A DNA stretch of 64,000 nt from Hippophae tibetana (lineage: Eukaryota > Streptophyta > Magnoliopsida > Rosales > Elaeagnaceae), in NCBI GenBank assembly GCA_037013495.1, contig CM072812.1, forward strand, positions 79,998,340 through 80,062,339, in the 5' to 3' direction. The position numbers were made by a program, and so were the translations under genes. How positions within the stretch are numbered: position 1 is the first letter of the stretch; every line of letters starts with the position of its first letter. Shown piece after piece: positions 15,001-23,841 of the stretch. The notes under the pieces are model-generated. The model was not told where the DNA came from. It searched no databases and was given only the letters and a program-made list of their open reading frames with translations.

Positions 15001-18000
15001 CTTTAACTTCAAATACTGTCGCCAATGCTTTCTTTAGTCTATCAATTTCCTCTAACATAGACTATCAAGATTGTTTTTCTCCTATCTCCAGTGTGTCAGA
15101 AGAATATTGTGTGATTTGATTGTCCTTGTTGGTATCCTTGTTTTCTCATTACTTTTACAAATCTATCGAACCATGCTTTAGGTGATTGTTTTTAGCCATA
15201 CAATGATTTTTTTAATTTGCGTATCACATTTTCACCACCTTTGCATAATCTTGGTGGTATAGTTATGAAACTTATTTTTCTAATTCTCTATTTAAAAAGA
15301 CATTTTTAATTTCTAGTTGTTGGAGATGCCAATCCAAATTTGCTACTAGTGACAAGAGAGTCTGCACTTTATTTAGTTTAGCTATAGGTGCAAATGTTTC
15401 ATGTATAGTCAATTCCACATGTTTGTGTTAACCCTTTTACAACCAGACGGGCTTTAGACCTTTCTATTGTTCCATTAGTCTTGCATTTTAATGTAAAAAC
15501 CCACTTGCAGTCAACTGGTACCTTTTCTATTGGTAGTTTTGTCACATCCTAAGTTCCATTTTTATTCTAGTGCCCTCATTTTTTCTATAACAATTTCTCT
15601 CTATTTAGGAAATTTTAAGACCTTATGGATATTTATTGGAATATCTGTTTTATTAAGGTTAATAGTAAAATCATGAAATTTAGGAAATAGTGTATTGTAT
15701 GAAACAAATCTTGAGATGGGATGAAGTTTAGAAGACCGAGTTAGTTTTCTAAGAGCAATAGATAACTCGAGTTTCAAGAGACTTAGGGTTACTTGATATT
15801 AAAGTAGACTCGTAGAGGGTTGGATCTATCACCAGTTGGTTGAAAAACGTTTTAGCCATAGAAAAGTTAGGTCAGGGTGAATCAAAGCTCAGATATCATG
15901 TAGAGATATTAAGGGATTAAAACTAAAATTGTTTTTCTTTATATCTGAACATGTTTGGTACATCAAATGGTTACAGTTTCTAGGAACATTAATGAAACAT
16001 ATAGCAATTTGACATCATTCACTCACAAAAATCTCTTTAAAGTAGGGCAACTTTTCACTTTCTAGCACTATCAATCATCTTTCTCGATAATAGGTTTTGA
16101 AAAAGATAATAGGATGGAAGAAATTTAGTATAACATTGTGTTTTTTTTCAACTGGCTAATAGATATGAGTTTACAAGATAAGTTTGGAACATGGAGTACA
16201 TATTTGAGAATTATAGAGTTAGAAATTTGAATACTTCATTTTTCAACAACTAATGAGAAAGGTCCATGTACAATTCTAACTTTAAGATTCCTAGTATACG
16301 ATAAGTAAGAGATGAATAAATGATAGGCATTAGTCATACGATCTGACGCATCAAAATCAATACTTCAAGGAATTTTGTTTAGGTAACAAGTGTATTTAAA
16401 TATGTACCTTTGTAGGCTAGGGAAGCAAATGAAGCATTTGTAGATTACTATCTATAATTTTGAAAATTGAAAGAAAGTTTATAGAGTTGCTCTTGTTGTT
16501 CTGGATTGAACGTTCTTCCTATACTTACACTTTCATGAGATTTATGGTGGTCAATCGAGGCTTGATAACTCTAGAATCTGTTTTGTCTCAGCTTTCAATT
16601 CACGAGCTTCGTTGAATTTGTTTTTAGTATATTTAGACTTATGACAATGCTCAATTTTTTTTTTTGCTATGTTTTTGGGCCCGTCCATACTTGATTTCCA
16701 TGTGGCCCATGAATTAGGCTTGCACTTGGCCCTGTTTTGGGTTGGTTTACATTGTTAAAATAAATCCCATGATCCAACCATGAAGCCCATCACTTAAACC
16801 ATGGGCTTCCCAATTAAATTTTAGGTTTGATTTCTCTCGCTAATTCGCAAAGGATGGAAGAGAGTCGAAACCCAATATTCCCTTAGCATCACTTTGCCCC
16901 AACTTTCCTTTCGATGGACTTCAAAGAAGATCTCACTCACAGACGATAGTGGTTGTCGGCCAAGCACCCTATCTTGGGTGCTATCAAGTTCCATGTTCAA
17001 TCTGTCCAAGAACTTGATTATCCGTTCGTTTTCAACTATTTTCCAATAACGTATACTATCCATTGGACACTCCCATTTTTCTTCGAAACTCAAATCGAGT
17101 TCTTGCCATAAGGAAACCATTTCTTTTTAATATTATGTCACTTCCTTGCCTTGCTTCATTTGCTAGAGCCTAATTTTTATTTCAAAAATCTAAGACGAAT
17201 ATTCTTGTCGGAGCAAGTCTCACGTACATCTTACTAGGCATCTTTTATCGTTGGTAAGAAGAGAAGTTTTTCCGATTGAGGGGATCATGTAGTGGATGAA
17301 TCAAGTTGTCACCATGGAATTTTCCAAGCTCCAACGTTAAAAAGCACCGGTGTTGGTGGCCGTTTTTTTTTTGTTTCTCCAGATAGGAAACATAATTTCC
17401 CTTTTGCCATCAATAACTAGCTTCATTGATTGAGCCCATTCTCTAAAATTCCGCTCATTCACCTTTTACATAGTGAGTTGCAAGAGTGGGCTGTCATGGC
17501 TACTTGAATTCATGGTTAGTTTCTGAATCTTCGTTGTGTTTCAAAGTTTATCTCTGATTTTTTAGATAATTGGGTTTAAAACAAAGCTATGAGACCATGA
17601 AGATTAGAATGAAACTTGGAACAACATATTGTTCTTTTGTATTTTTTTTGAATATATTTTGTATAATTTAACCACTAATTTATAGTACAAACTGTAAGAA
17701 TAAAAAAGGAAACTAAATATCTTAATTTATAAAAATAATATTACCTATTAAATTCCTAATATTTCCATAATTACATATTCCTAAAAAGTCATATTTTGCA
17801 TAAATTTAAATGCTGTAAATGTTGACAATCAATGCTGTAAATACTGAGAATCAAGGATTTCAACAACGACCTTGAAGCATTGATGTAAACTTAGTTTATG
17901 TAACTGTTAGCCATTCAAGTTTGCCTTATTGCCAATTCCCCATCCCTATAACCTGAATCTAGGGCCATAATGAACCACTTATTTCATCTTTCACTTTTAC

Positions 18001-21000
18001 GTAGGTTACAAGATAAAAATACATCTGTTATTGATCTTAGACATGTCTTATCTCAAGCTTTCCTCCAATCAACAAAAGTAGATACAAAGAAAAATCTGTG
18101 GGGCCACTTTGACAGTGTTCTTGTGAGCATGTTTATGTGATGCATGACTTACTGCCAATGATCTATTTGTCATTGCAGGCAATTGAAGCAGCAATTGAAC
18201 TCAACCTCAAAACAGTAGAGGCAGGAGCTCAGGGTGAGCACAAGATTCAGCGTGGTTATCTGCCTGTGACAACTTATAGCTGCCATTACCTACTGGATGA
18301 AGATTTCAGGAAGGCCATAGAGGAATTTTTAGTGCGTGAATCAGCTCAGGTAGTTATACATACATATTGCATAATTTTAGTAAGCACTTGTAGAATTTCT
18401 AAGAGATTATCTTTAATTAGGATGTATTAGTGGTACTACAGGCTCTGAATTAGTTGTTGAACAGACTGTAATTTAGTTGTTAATACCAACTGTATTATTC
18501 CTAGATTAGTGGTCTATTCGTCTAATTCCTAATCCTATTTATATTGTTATATATACATTTAAAAGAAGAGAAATATAATAATACTTCAGTTTTTCTCCAC
18601 CATTTCTCTCAATATTTTCTTCATGGTATCAGAGCATTTTTGAAATTCAATCTTGCCCTTACCTATACCAGCCTTCTTTGGAAGCAGATTCTGCATTCCC
18701 AACTTGCTCCAAAACCTCAGCAGCAAGATATTCAAGAACTGTAGAGAAGTAAACGGGGCTACCAGAGCCAACGCGTTGGGAATAGCGACCCTTCTTGAGG
18801 TATCGGGCGACTCGACCCATTCTATTTTAGTTCTACCTTTGTCGTCTTGGTCGACCTCATCTCGCGCAATCTCAACCATCAGTTTCACGAGATCTCAATC
18901 ACAAGTCTCGCGCAACTTCAATCACAGTCGTGAACGACTTCCCCCACTATTCATAACCCAGGCACCACCTGGTTCATCCCCCACGAACATCACAATTCTT
19001 CGTGGACAATTCTACCTGGTTCATCGCGAGCCCATTTCCTATTATGTAGGCACCCAGCCGTTGTCGTCTTCCAATTCGGCGATTCCTATTTACTCAGTCG
19101 TCGTTGTCCTCCACTTTGACGCTTCCTGTTCCACTTTGTCGTTGCCCTCCAATCATCCAACATTCACTCTCTGGAGTCGGCTGCCACCATCCTAGTAACT
19201 AATAGGCCCAATATCTAATAAGCCCAATCAACCCAGTAACTAATAAGCCCAATCAACCCAGTAACCAATAGGCCCAATCAACCCAATAACTAATAGGCCC
19301 ACATATCAAATAAGTCCAAATTGAAATAACATCAGTTTCACTACAGTCCTAGCATCAATGGCCACAGGAAAACCTATCATGATTGATTCCAATGGAGGTT
19401 CCACCGAGAACAATATTTTGCCTATCACTAGTCACAAATTAAATGAGCACAATTACCTTTAGTGGTCCCAATCTCTCATGATATTTATATGCGAAAAGAT
19501 AAAAGACGATTACCTCACTGGAGATGCAGCAGCCTTAAACAAGGGCGATTCGAAATACAAAACATGAAAATTTGAGAACGATATGGTGATGTCTTGGTTG
19601 ATAAATTCCATGACGAACGAGATTGAAGAGAACTTTTTTCTCTACGATACTGCCAAAGGAATATGGGATGTCGTCAGAGATACTTATTCCAGTTATGATA
19701 ATATGTCCGAATTATTTGAGATCGAAAGCATCTTCTATGATTTTCGTCAAATAGAGTCATCAGTTACCCAATATTTTAACTATCTCACTCGATGTTGGCA
19801 GCAGTTAGACCTCTTTGAGGTTCACGAATGGAAGTGTCCAGCAGACAGAATCTTGTCCAAATAGATTGTTGAAATGAAGCGGGTTTTCAAATTTTGATAG
19901 GACTCAATAAAGATCTTGATGATGTGTGAGGTAGAATTCTAGGAACAAAACCCTTATCAAGCATTCGTGAAGCCTTCTTCGAAGTTTGCTAAGAGGAGAA
20001 TCGAAAAAAGATGATGGGTCCTCAATCTTCCATTTCAGTGATTGGAGAAGGGTATGCATTTGTTGCTCGAGACACCAGTAATCTCAGAATGCAGACAACT
20101 ATCCCCAAAAAGGAAGACCTTGGTGTAATCATTGTCGTAGACTTGGTCACACTAAGGAAACCTATTGGAAAATTCATGGAAAGCCAGCTGATTGGAAGCC
20201 ACTCTCTGTATGGCACATCAACAAAGAAAGCCATGGAAATACTGCCTCCACAATCCATGGAACTACTTCACCTGAATCTGCTCTAGCAAGGAACATATTG
20301 ATCTCCTCTAGAAAATATTTGGACAATTCTTGCCAACATCAGCTGTCACTGTAGCTCAATCAGTAACACCCTCAACGTTCTTAGTGTGAAATAGGTTATG
20401 AGATTATAGATTGTTGATTCAGGTGCTTCATACCACACAACGGGTGATGCTTCTCTTCTTATGAATCTTAAAACCTACCAAGAAGGACATACTGTTAGAA
20501 TTTTCGATAGATCAGTATCCAAAGTAACATGGATTGGTTCAACAAAAATTTCAATTTCCTTTATTCTACATTATGTCCTTCTTGTGCCCACCCTTGATGG
20601 TAATCTCGTATCAATTATTAAACTCACCCGTGATAAAAATTATGTGGCTAAATTTGTTCACAATCTATGTGAATTTCAGAACTTGGTTTCGGGGAAAATG
20701 ATTGACAATGTTAAAGAATGCTTGGGACTCTATCTCCTCAAAAGTGAAGACCCTCTAGAAAAACAAGTCTTCCAAGCTGTATCCAAGGTTCCTTATCAAA
20801 ATAAAGTTTTGTTAAATATTAAGTCCAATAATGATAGTAGAATCATGTTGAATCACTATTTCCTAGGTCATTCTAATTTCTTGTATTTGAAAAAACTTTT
20901 CCCTTCATCCTTTAGAAATAAAAATTCAAAGGATTTTCAATGTGAAGTATGTCAATTTTCAAAACATGTTAAAAATTCATATCCTAATCTTCCACATAAA

Positions 21001-23272
21001 AAATCACATCCTTTCTCATTAATTCACATTGATATTTGGGAACCTTCTCGAATCAAAAACATAACAGATCATTTCATTTGTAGATGATCATACTCAAATC
21101 ACTAGGTTATTTCTCATGAAAGAAAAATCTGAAACAGATCAAATCTTTAAAAATTTCAATACTATAATTCAAACCCAATTTCAAACAAAAATCCAAGTAT
21201 TGAAAACTAACAATGCTAAGGAATACTCCTACTTCAACCAATAGAGTCTGCAAACTTAAGAAGTCCTTATATGGATTGAAGTAGTCTCCACGTGCCTGTT
21301 TCGATATGTTTTCTAAAGTTCTGAAGAGATATGGGTACAATCAATGCCAATCAAATCACACACTCTTCGTCAAACATTTCTCTAATGATTCAATAGTTCT
21401 AATTGTGTACGTAGATGATATTGCTCATAATTCTACAATTGAGATGAATAAACTCAAGGAGTTTCTAGCCAATGAATTTGAGATCAATGATCTAGACAAT
21501 CTCAAATATTTCCTAGGAATGGAAGTAGCCCGAACAAAGAAAGACATATCTATATCTCAAAGGAAATATGTACTTGATCTTCTCAAGAAAATTGGAATGA
21601 TGAGATGTAAATCGGCAGAAACTCCGATGGACTATACTGTAAAAATCGAAATCAAAGAAAACAGTGCACCTGTGGACAAAGGTCGTTATCAAAGATTAGT
21701 GGGAAACTCATTTACCTATTCCACACTAGACCAGATATTGGTTTTTCAGTGAGTGTTGTAAGTCAATTTATGAATAGTCCCACTAAAGAACACATAGAGG
21801 CGGTCTATCCTATACTTAGGTATCTCAAGATGACACTAGGAAAGGGATTGTACTTCAGTAAGAATCCCACTAAGAAAATTGAAGTTTTTGTAGATACTGA
21901 CTAGGCAGACTCTATAGTGGATCGTAGATCTACCACTGGGTATTGTACATTCATGTGGGAGAATCTTGTAACTTGACAAAATAAGAAACAATCAATAGCT
22001 GCTCGAAGTAGTGTAGAAGCTGAATTCAGAGCTATAGCTCATGAGATTTATGAAGGAATGTGATTAAGAAGACTACTCAATGAACTGGACTTCACAACTA
22101 CTGAACCTATTAACATGTATTGTGACAATCAAATTACAATAAGAATTGCAAAAAACCCAATTCATCATGACCGAACCAAATATGTAGAAAATGATCGTAA
22201 TTTCATTAAAGAAAAGTTAGATGAAAAAATTGTGGACCTCCTATATACGTCTACTCGTCATTAAATTACAGATATCCATACCAAAGAATTGCCTCGAATT
22301 ATCTTTAAAGAACTGAGTTGCAAGTTGGGAATGATTAATATCTATCATCCAACTTGAGGGGAGTGTAGAATTTTTGAGAGATTATCTTTAATTAGGTTGT
22401 ATTAGTGGTTGTACAGGCTATGAATTAGTTATTCAACAGGTTGTAATGTAATTGTTGATACCAAGTGTATTATTCTTAAATTAGTGGTCTATTTGTCTAA
22501 CTCTTAATCCTATTTATATTGTTGTATATACATTTGAAAAGAATAAGAGAAATAAAAATAATACTTCAGTTTTTCTTTACCATTTCTCTCAATATTTCCT
22601 TCAGCACTTATGTTAGAGAGCCTTTTCAATTTTTTTTTATCTTTTATGATTAAATTGATTTCTAGGTTATTGTCTTTGTATAGTGCACAAATCTTGCATC
22701 CCATTGATTCTTAGCACTTGATTATTTTGATGGAAAGTACATATATCCATTGGTGGTCTGAAACCATATCTAGTTTCTAGCATATTTGATTATCCTCAGA
22801 GCAATGTATGTTTTGTTTTTGTTGGGGTACTTAGTATTTTAATTATTTTCTTTGATTTGATCATAGGCTGATGTCATTTTTGTCCATTTCTTGATTCGTT
22901 CAACTCTTGTTTTACTCTGAGGATCTCTCAAATTTGTGAAACTGATGAATTGGTAAATGCTGCAGCATGTTTGACAGTTGTGTAGGACTTGCATTGCATG
23001 TTTTTTTTTGGAAATGAATTTTAATGTATTTTCTATTTCCTCTCTTTTCTGTTTCTATTAGTCATTCATGGTTCAACATTTCTTCTTGGTTAACTTTTAA
23101 GGACATTGGTCGTCTTAGGATAAATGCCTCTGGTCATTTTTTTCCCACTCTGTATTTTCCTTAATTTTCTCATTATGGTTATTTTACAATAAGAATGCTT
23201 TTTATATCCTAGGTTAAGCTTGTGATGAAACTGATGCATGAATCCGGTCCTTTCAAGGAAGGTGTGGATTAA
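1..23272 (+). CDS. DUF482/FemAB-like N-acyltransferase, C-terminal eight exons (5' partial)
   Basis: Exons read as 1-71 (open to the left), 455-576, 2504-2570, 5366-5416, 5732-5784, 5895-6105, 18179-18349 and 23213-23272 (TAA at 23270). All introns are GT..AG and all phases join without a stop, giving 267 aa after the first two bases. In order the exons show a segment ending SALKDLANK, then [63 protein letters not shown] with HFEACYYQ, and [17 protein letters not shown]. These blocks are diagnostic of the DUF482 family (PF04339, COG3146), GNAT-fold proteins annotated as putative peptidoglycan biosynthesis/recognition or acyl-CoA N-acyltransferases. Plants carry a conserved copy whose substrate is not known to me. 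The N-terminal part lies outside the window. Introns 2, 6 and 7 are enlarged by retrotransposons, yet no exon is damaged, so the gene looks functional. Confidence is high for family and exon structure, low for substrate. Confidence 0.9.
713..2068 (-). mobile_element. Deleted Ty1/copia retrotransposon remnant in an intron
   Basis: On the minus strand a purine tract (complement of about 1145-1158, reading AAGGTGGAGAT) is followed by an LTR that starts TGTTGAATATT, so one LTR spans about 713-1144 and is bounded by TGTTG...CAACA. A partial second LTR copy lies at about 1842-2068 and also ends CAACA; its 3' half is expanded by short AATTTTCCTAAATTAAGCC-like repeats. Between them only a reverse transcriptase/RNase H fragment remains, so gag, protease and integrase are gone. 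Flanking bases CTTAT (708-712) and CTTAG (2069-2073) may be a target duplication with one mismatch. The element lies in the intron between exons 455-576 and 2504-2570 of the acyltransferase gene, in antisense orientation. Confidence 0.75.
1201..1745 (-). pseudogene. copia RNase H / end of reverse transcriptase fragment
   Basis: The minus strand encodes [20 protein letters not shown], then [19 protein letters not shown], then [16 protein letters not shown], and in a second frame the [20 protein letters not shown] block. These are the RNase H blocks of Ty1/copia pol (D-x-D-x-A-G-D...RRST; CDN-SAI.LA.NP..H.RTKHI). A frameshift near 1440-1490 separates the two frames, so no intact protein exists. 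It is the only coding relic of the element at 713-2068. Confidence 0.85.
2673..3004. repeat. Putative MITE with TAATGTGTTTGRC terminal inverted repeats
   Basis: The left end TAATGTGTTTGGC (2673-2685) and the reverse complement of the right end (2992-3004, TAATGTGTTTGAC) match at 12 of 13 bases. Imperfect homology continues inward on both sides (ATGAAAAATA-like). The 332-bp size and lack of coding fit a hAT-like MITE, but no clear target duplication was found, so the call is tentative. The rest of the intron 2571-5365 shows no recognisable gene. Confidence 0.4.
4990..5040. repeat. Tandem duplication, 23-bp unit
   Basis: The unit GAATACACCGATATGAAATTTGT occurs twice in direct succession, followed by a third start (GAATA). 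It is intronic and no function is suggested. Confidence 0.85.
5512..5605 (+). repeat. Possible tRNA-derived SINE fragment
   Basis: A TAGTTCAGATGATATAA block resembles a pol III A box. About 45 bp later CAAGTTCGAATCTCACC fits a B box (GWTCRANNC), and an A-rich stretch follows. This arrangement is typical of tRNA-derived SINE heads. It lies in the intron between exons 5366-5416 and 5732-5784. There is no cloverleaf, so it is not called a tRNA. Confidence 0.3.
6198..6472 (-). repeat. 3' LTR of the outer copia element
   Basis: It aligns by eye along its length with 17598-17865. It carries extra bases near the right end (ATGTTTTGCAATCATTCCAACA against ATTTCAACA). It is preceded by target duplication ACGAC at 6193-6197. 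Confidence 0.7.
6568..6633. repeat. Tandem duplication, 33-bp unit
   Basis: The unit beginning TCATAGGGCATTATCCACCA occurs twice with no visible mismatch, so the duplication is recent relative to the decayed retrotransposon sequence around it. Confidence 0.85.
6630..8645 (+). pseudogene. Decayed sense-strand copia pol (integrase end, RT, RNase H)
   Basis: Plus-strand blocks in order: an integrase C-terminal region ([16 protein letters not shown]), then GHKSYKCL and [17 protein letters not shown] (6930-7030), then RT segments recognisable as NGTLDK, a LDINNAFLNG-like block (7780-7815), [14 protein letters not shown] (7900-7945), the active-site relic [10 protein letters not shown] (8017-8050), and an RNase H ADW..RRST relic near 8530-8590. 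Many stops and frameshifts interrupt it. No LTR is attached; the right end stops abruptly at a primer-site-like sequence at 8650. Its orientation is opposite to the copia elements around it. Confidence 0.75.
8662..9105 (-). repeat. copia LTR with a triplicated 133-bp unit
   Basis: Three nearly identical copies of a 133-bp unit start GTAAAACTC at 8663, 8796 and 8929; the third carries about 20 extra bases. On the minus strand the block starts TGTTAAAGATG directly after a purine tract (complement of 9106-9121). It contains a TATATAAATAGG TATA-like box in each unit and ends TTTTACA. A primer-site-like sequence GCTCTGATACTA (8650-8661) abuts the left edge, so the same LTR also looks like the 5' LTR of a second, now deleted, element lying to its left. 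Confidence 0.75.
9113..9841 (-). pseudogene. copia RNase H domain
   Basis: A 242-codon open stretch covers the end of RT and all of RNase H. It shows [73 protein letters not shown] and [18 protein letters not shown], ending at IFTKAL and [11 protein letters not shown] beside the purine tract. Every expected block is present. It is separated from the RT frame by a stop near 9905, so pol cannot be made as one protein without correction. Confidence 0.9.
9908..11185 (-). pseudogene. copia integrase C-terminus and reverse transcriptase
   Basis: A 425-codon open frame. The integrase tail ([36 protein letters not shown]) is followed by the RVT_2 domain: [70 protein letters not shown] and the catalytic [11 protein letters not shown]. 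It is the longest intact open frame in the window. Neighbouring frames of the same element are shifted, so this is part of a broken polyprotein. Confidence 0.9.
11202..12117 (-). pseudogene. copia protease and integrase region, frameshifted
   Basis: The protease motif [11 protein letters not shown] is intact at about 12083-12116. The open frame 11718-12089 contains the pre-integrase block [20 protein letters not shown] with the CESC zinc ligands. The frame 11202-11543 contains the integrase core end (LQSDNTKEY and [16 protein letters not shown], holding the second D and the E of the DDE triad). Between them (11544-11717) the frame is broken by stops. Confidence 0.85.
12117..13091 (-). pseudogene. 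copia gag, interrupted
   Basis: The likely start is the ATG at 13091 ([11 protein letters not shown]), followed by [17 protein letters not shown], a typical copia gag N-terminus. Stops at about 12546-12661 interrupt the frame. A zinc-knuckle relic ([17 protein letters not shown]) lies at about 12325-12372, but the second and last cysteines of CX2CX4HX4C are changed. The open frame extends upstream of 13091 only because of the GC-rich leader and is not taken as coding. Confidence 0.8.
13311..13554. repeat. GC-rich tandem duplication, 122-bp unit, in a copia leader
   Basis: Copy 1 (13311-13432) and copy 2 (13433-13554) both contain GTGTGGCTCACTCGCGGCTC and TCTGGTGACCGGACTTCGGG, differing at several C/T or G/A positions. 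It lies between the primer-binding site and gag on the minus strand. Its base composition contrasts sharply with the AT-rich surroundings. Confidence 0.85.
13694..13823 (-). repeat. Short LTR-like block (130 bp) next to a primer-binding site
   Basis: On the minus strand it starts TGTTGAAGGATT, contains GTCCCACATCGACTAG and a TTTATAAG TATA-like box, and ends ATATAACA directly before TGGTATCAAAGC. The order matches a 5' LTR followed by an initiator tRNA-Met primer site. Confidence 0.6.
13830..14160 (-). pseudogene. copia integrase relic of the outer element
   Basis: Minus-strand reading gives [18 protein letters not shown], then [20 protein letters not shown] and FVTFIDDHT, the start of the integrase core including the first catalytic D. 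Stops interrupt it. Its position between two inserted elements and its match in orientation to the protease and gag relics at 16000-17480 support one original element. Confidence 0.7.
14189..15985 (-). mobile_element. Nested, internally deleted copia element
   Basis: The left LTR, 14189-14444, ends TTTCAACA next to a purine tract (complement CATGAAGGGG). The right LTR is truncated: 15899 to about 15985 repeats the left LTR's first 85 bp (ATTAAGGGATTAAAACT, ATATCTGAACATGTTTGGTA, CATCAAATGGTTACA). A primer-site relic (GCTCAGATATCA, 15887-15898) precedes it. Only about 1.45 kb of internal sequence remains, made of RT/RNase H relics. It sits between the protease and integrase relics of the outer element. 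Confidence 0.65.
14445..15650 (-). pseudogene. copia RT relic inside the nested element
   Basis: An open stretch at 14813-15058 shows [40 protein letters not shown] and [17 protein letters not shown], the end of the RVT_2 domain. Further upstream relics include a tail of [10 protein letters not shown] type (about 15440-15470) and a KWVF-like block. There are many stops. Confidence 0.75.
16000..17480 (-). pseudogene. Outer copia gag and protease relics
   Basis: Gag: the open frame 16821-17120 reads [40 protein letters not shown] and [17 protein letters not shown], typical of copia gag. An N-terminal [15 protein letters not shown] relic lies near 17400-17460. Protease: the [13 protein letters not shown] block at about 16335-16375 is a mutated [10 protein letters not shown] site. 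The frame is broken throughout. Confidence 0.75.
17598..17865 (-). repeat. 5' LTR of the outer copia element
   Basis: Partner of 6198-6472. It is bounded on the left by the decayed primer site and on the right by target duplication ACGAC (17866-17870). Confidence 0.75.
18389..18623 (+). repeat. 5' LTR
   Basis: It starts TGTAGAATTTCT and ends ATATTTTCTTCA, with the primer site following without a spacer. A TATATATACATTT stretch near its 3' third may be the TATA region. Confidence 0.9.
19358..20330 (+). pseudogene. copia gag
   Basis: The ATG at 19358 opens [14 protein letters not shown]. Later blocks include [20 protein letters not shown] and [14 protein letters not shown] (19595-19690) and a zinc-knuckle relic [16 protein letters not shown] (about 20122-20170) whose last cysteine is a tyrosine. 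A TAG at 19862 and frameshifts break it. Confidence 0.85.
20405..21235 (+). pseudogene. copia protease and partial integrase
   Basis: The protease site [15 protein letters not shown] is at 20411-20455. The open frame 20461-21087 carries the pre-integrase zinc block ([15 protein letters not shown]...CEVCQFSKH) and the HIDIWEPS start of the integrase core. The sequence then jumps at about 21240 to mid-RT, so most of integrase and the RT N-terminus are deleted. Confidence 0.85.
21250..22357 (+). pseudogene. copia RT C-terminal part and RNase H
   Basis: RT relics: [10 protein letters not shown], the catalytic LIVYVDDI at about 21400-21423, and [20 protein letters not shown] (open frame 21306-21752). 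RNase H relics: [48 protein letters not shown] and [12 protein letters not shown] up to the purine tract. Several stops occur. Confidence 0.88.
22364..22603 (+). repeat. 3' LTR
   Basis: Partner of 18389-18623, starting TGTAGAATTTTT and ending ATATTTCCTTCA. It is followed by target duplication GCACT. Confidence 0.9.
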
Positions 23273-23545
23273 ATTATTGATATTCAAATCTCTCATTAGT
23301 TGAAGAGGGGTTGGCTTTTATACTTCACAATGTAATTATTGTTTTCACGTATTCACCATAGTACTGGTTTGTTTTTCATTCTCTCTCCATTCTCTTGAAG
23401 AAGCTGTATATAATTATACTATTCAAGTACATGTGTTATGCATCTGTTGATTGTCACGTTCTTTCTTTTATTTTCTATATTTCTTAACTGAGGATCAACT
23501 ATCAAGTATGAAATCTGTTCAATAATGTAGTTTAATCCAAGAGGA

Positions 23546-23841
23546 CGTATTCAATTAGCATTTTAATATGTTTTTAAAAGTCGTAGATTTCAATGGATTT
23601 TAATTTTTTAAGGCCTTATGAAAACTCTGAAAAAGTAATGTGAATTTGAGTTGATTTTATTTCATAGACCCTTACGTATTTTATAGTAGGAGAGATAGAG
23701 AATGTAATAGAGAAAAAAAATGAAATCCTTATAAATCTCATGGGATAAAGATAATAATTGTTAAATATTGTGTTTTTAACTCAAAACACCGTAAAAGTCC
23801 GTGAGTTTTATGTCTTTAAAAATCTATACTTTTTGAATACG
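23546..23841. repeat. Putative MITE with CGTATTCAA terminal inverted repeats
   Basis: CGTATTCAA (23546-23554) and its exact reverse complement TTGAATACG (23833-23841) bound about 296 bp of non-coding AT-rich sequence. The inner flanks are also loosely complementary (GTTTTTAAAAGTCGTAGATT against AAAAATCTATACTTT). No clear target duplication was seen. It lies about 270 bp after the acyltransferase stop codon, so it may sit in or near the 3' UTR. Confidence 0.5.

Larger units (their letters stand above)
6198..17865 (-). mobile_element. Outer Ty1/copia element of a nested composite, with 5-bp target duplication
   Basis: Related terminal repeats lie at 6198-6472 (275 bp) and 17598-17865 (268 bp). 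Both begin TGAAGATTA and end CAACA, and they share long blocks such as GGAAACTAAATATCTTAATTTAT. The bases ACGAC occur directly left (6193-6197) and directly right (17866-17870), a perfect target duplication. A decayed primer-binding site (complement of GCTATGAGACCA, 17586-17597) abuts the right LTR, so the element runs on the minus strand. Its own coding relics are gag at about 16500-17480, protease at about 16000-16400 and integrase at about 13830-14160. Other copia copies have inserted between and after these. The whole lies in the acyltransferase intron 6106-18178. Confidence 0.75.
18389..22603 (+). mobile_element. Structurally complete Ty1/copia retrotransposon
   Basis: It is 4,215 bp. 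The 5' LTR is 18389-18623 and the 3' LTR is 22364-22603. The primer-binding site TGGTATCAGAGC (18624-18635) abuts the 5' LTR and the purine tract AACTTGAGGGGAG (22351-22363) abuts the 3' LTR. A perfect target duplication GCACT lies at 18384-18388 and 22604-22608. It is inserted in the sense direction in the intron between exons 18179-18349 and 23213-23272 of the acyltransferase gene. The two LTRs differ at roughly 25 of 235 positions by eye, so the insertion is old. The internal part is broken and lacks most of integrase and the start of RT, so it cannot move itself. Confidence 0.92.

Noticed and set aside
18653-19195. 180-codon plus-strand frame after the copia primer site
   Set aside because: It is the untranslated leader of the copia element before gag; no domain is recognisable, and the GC-rich tract has an opposite-strand frame too.
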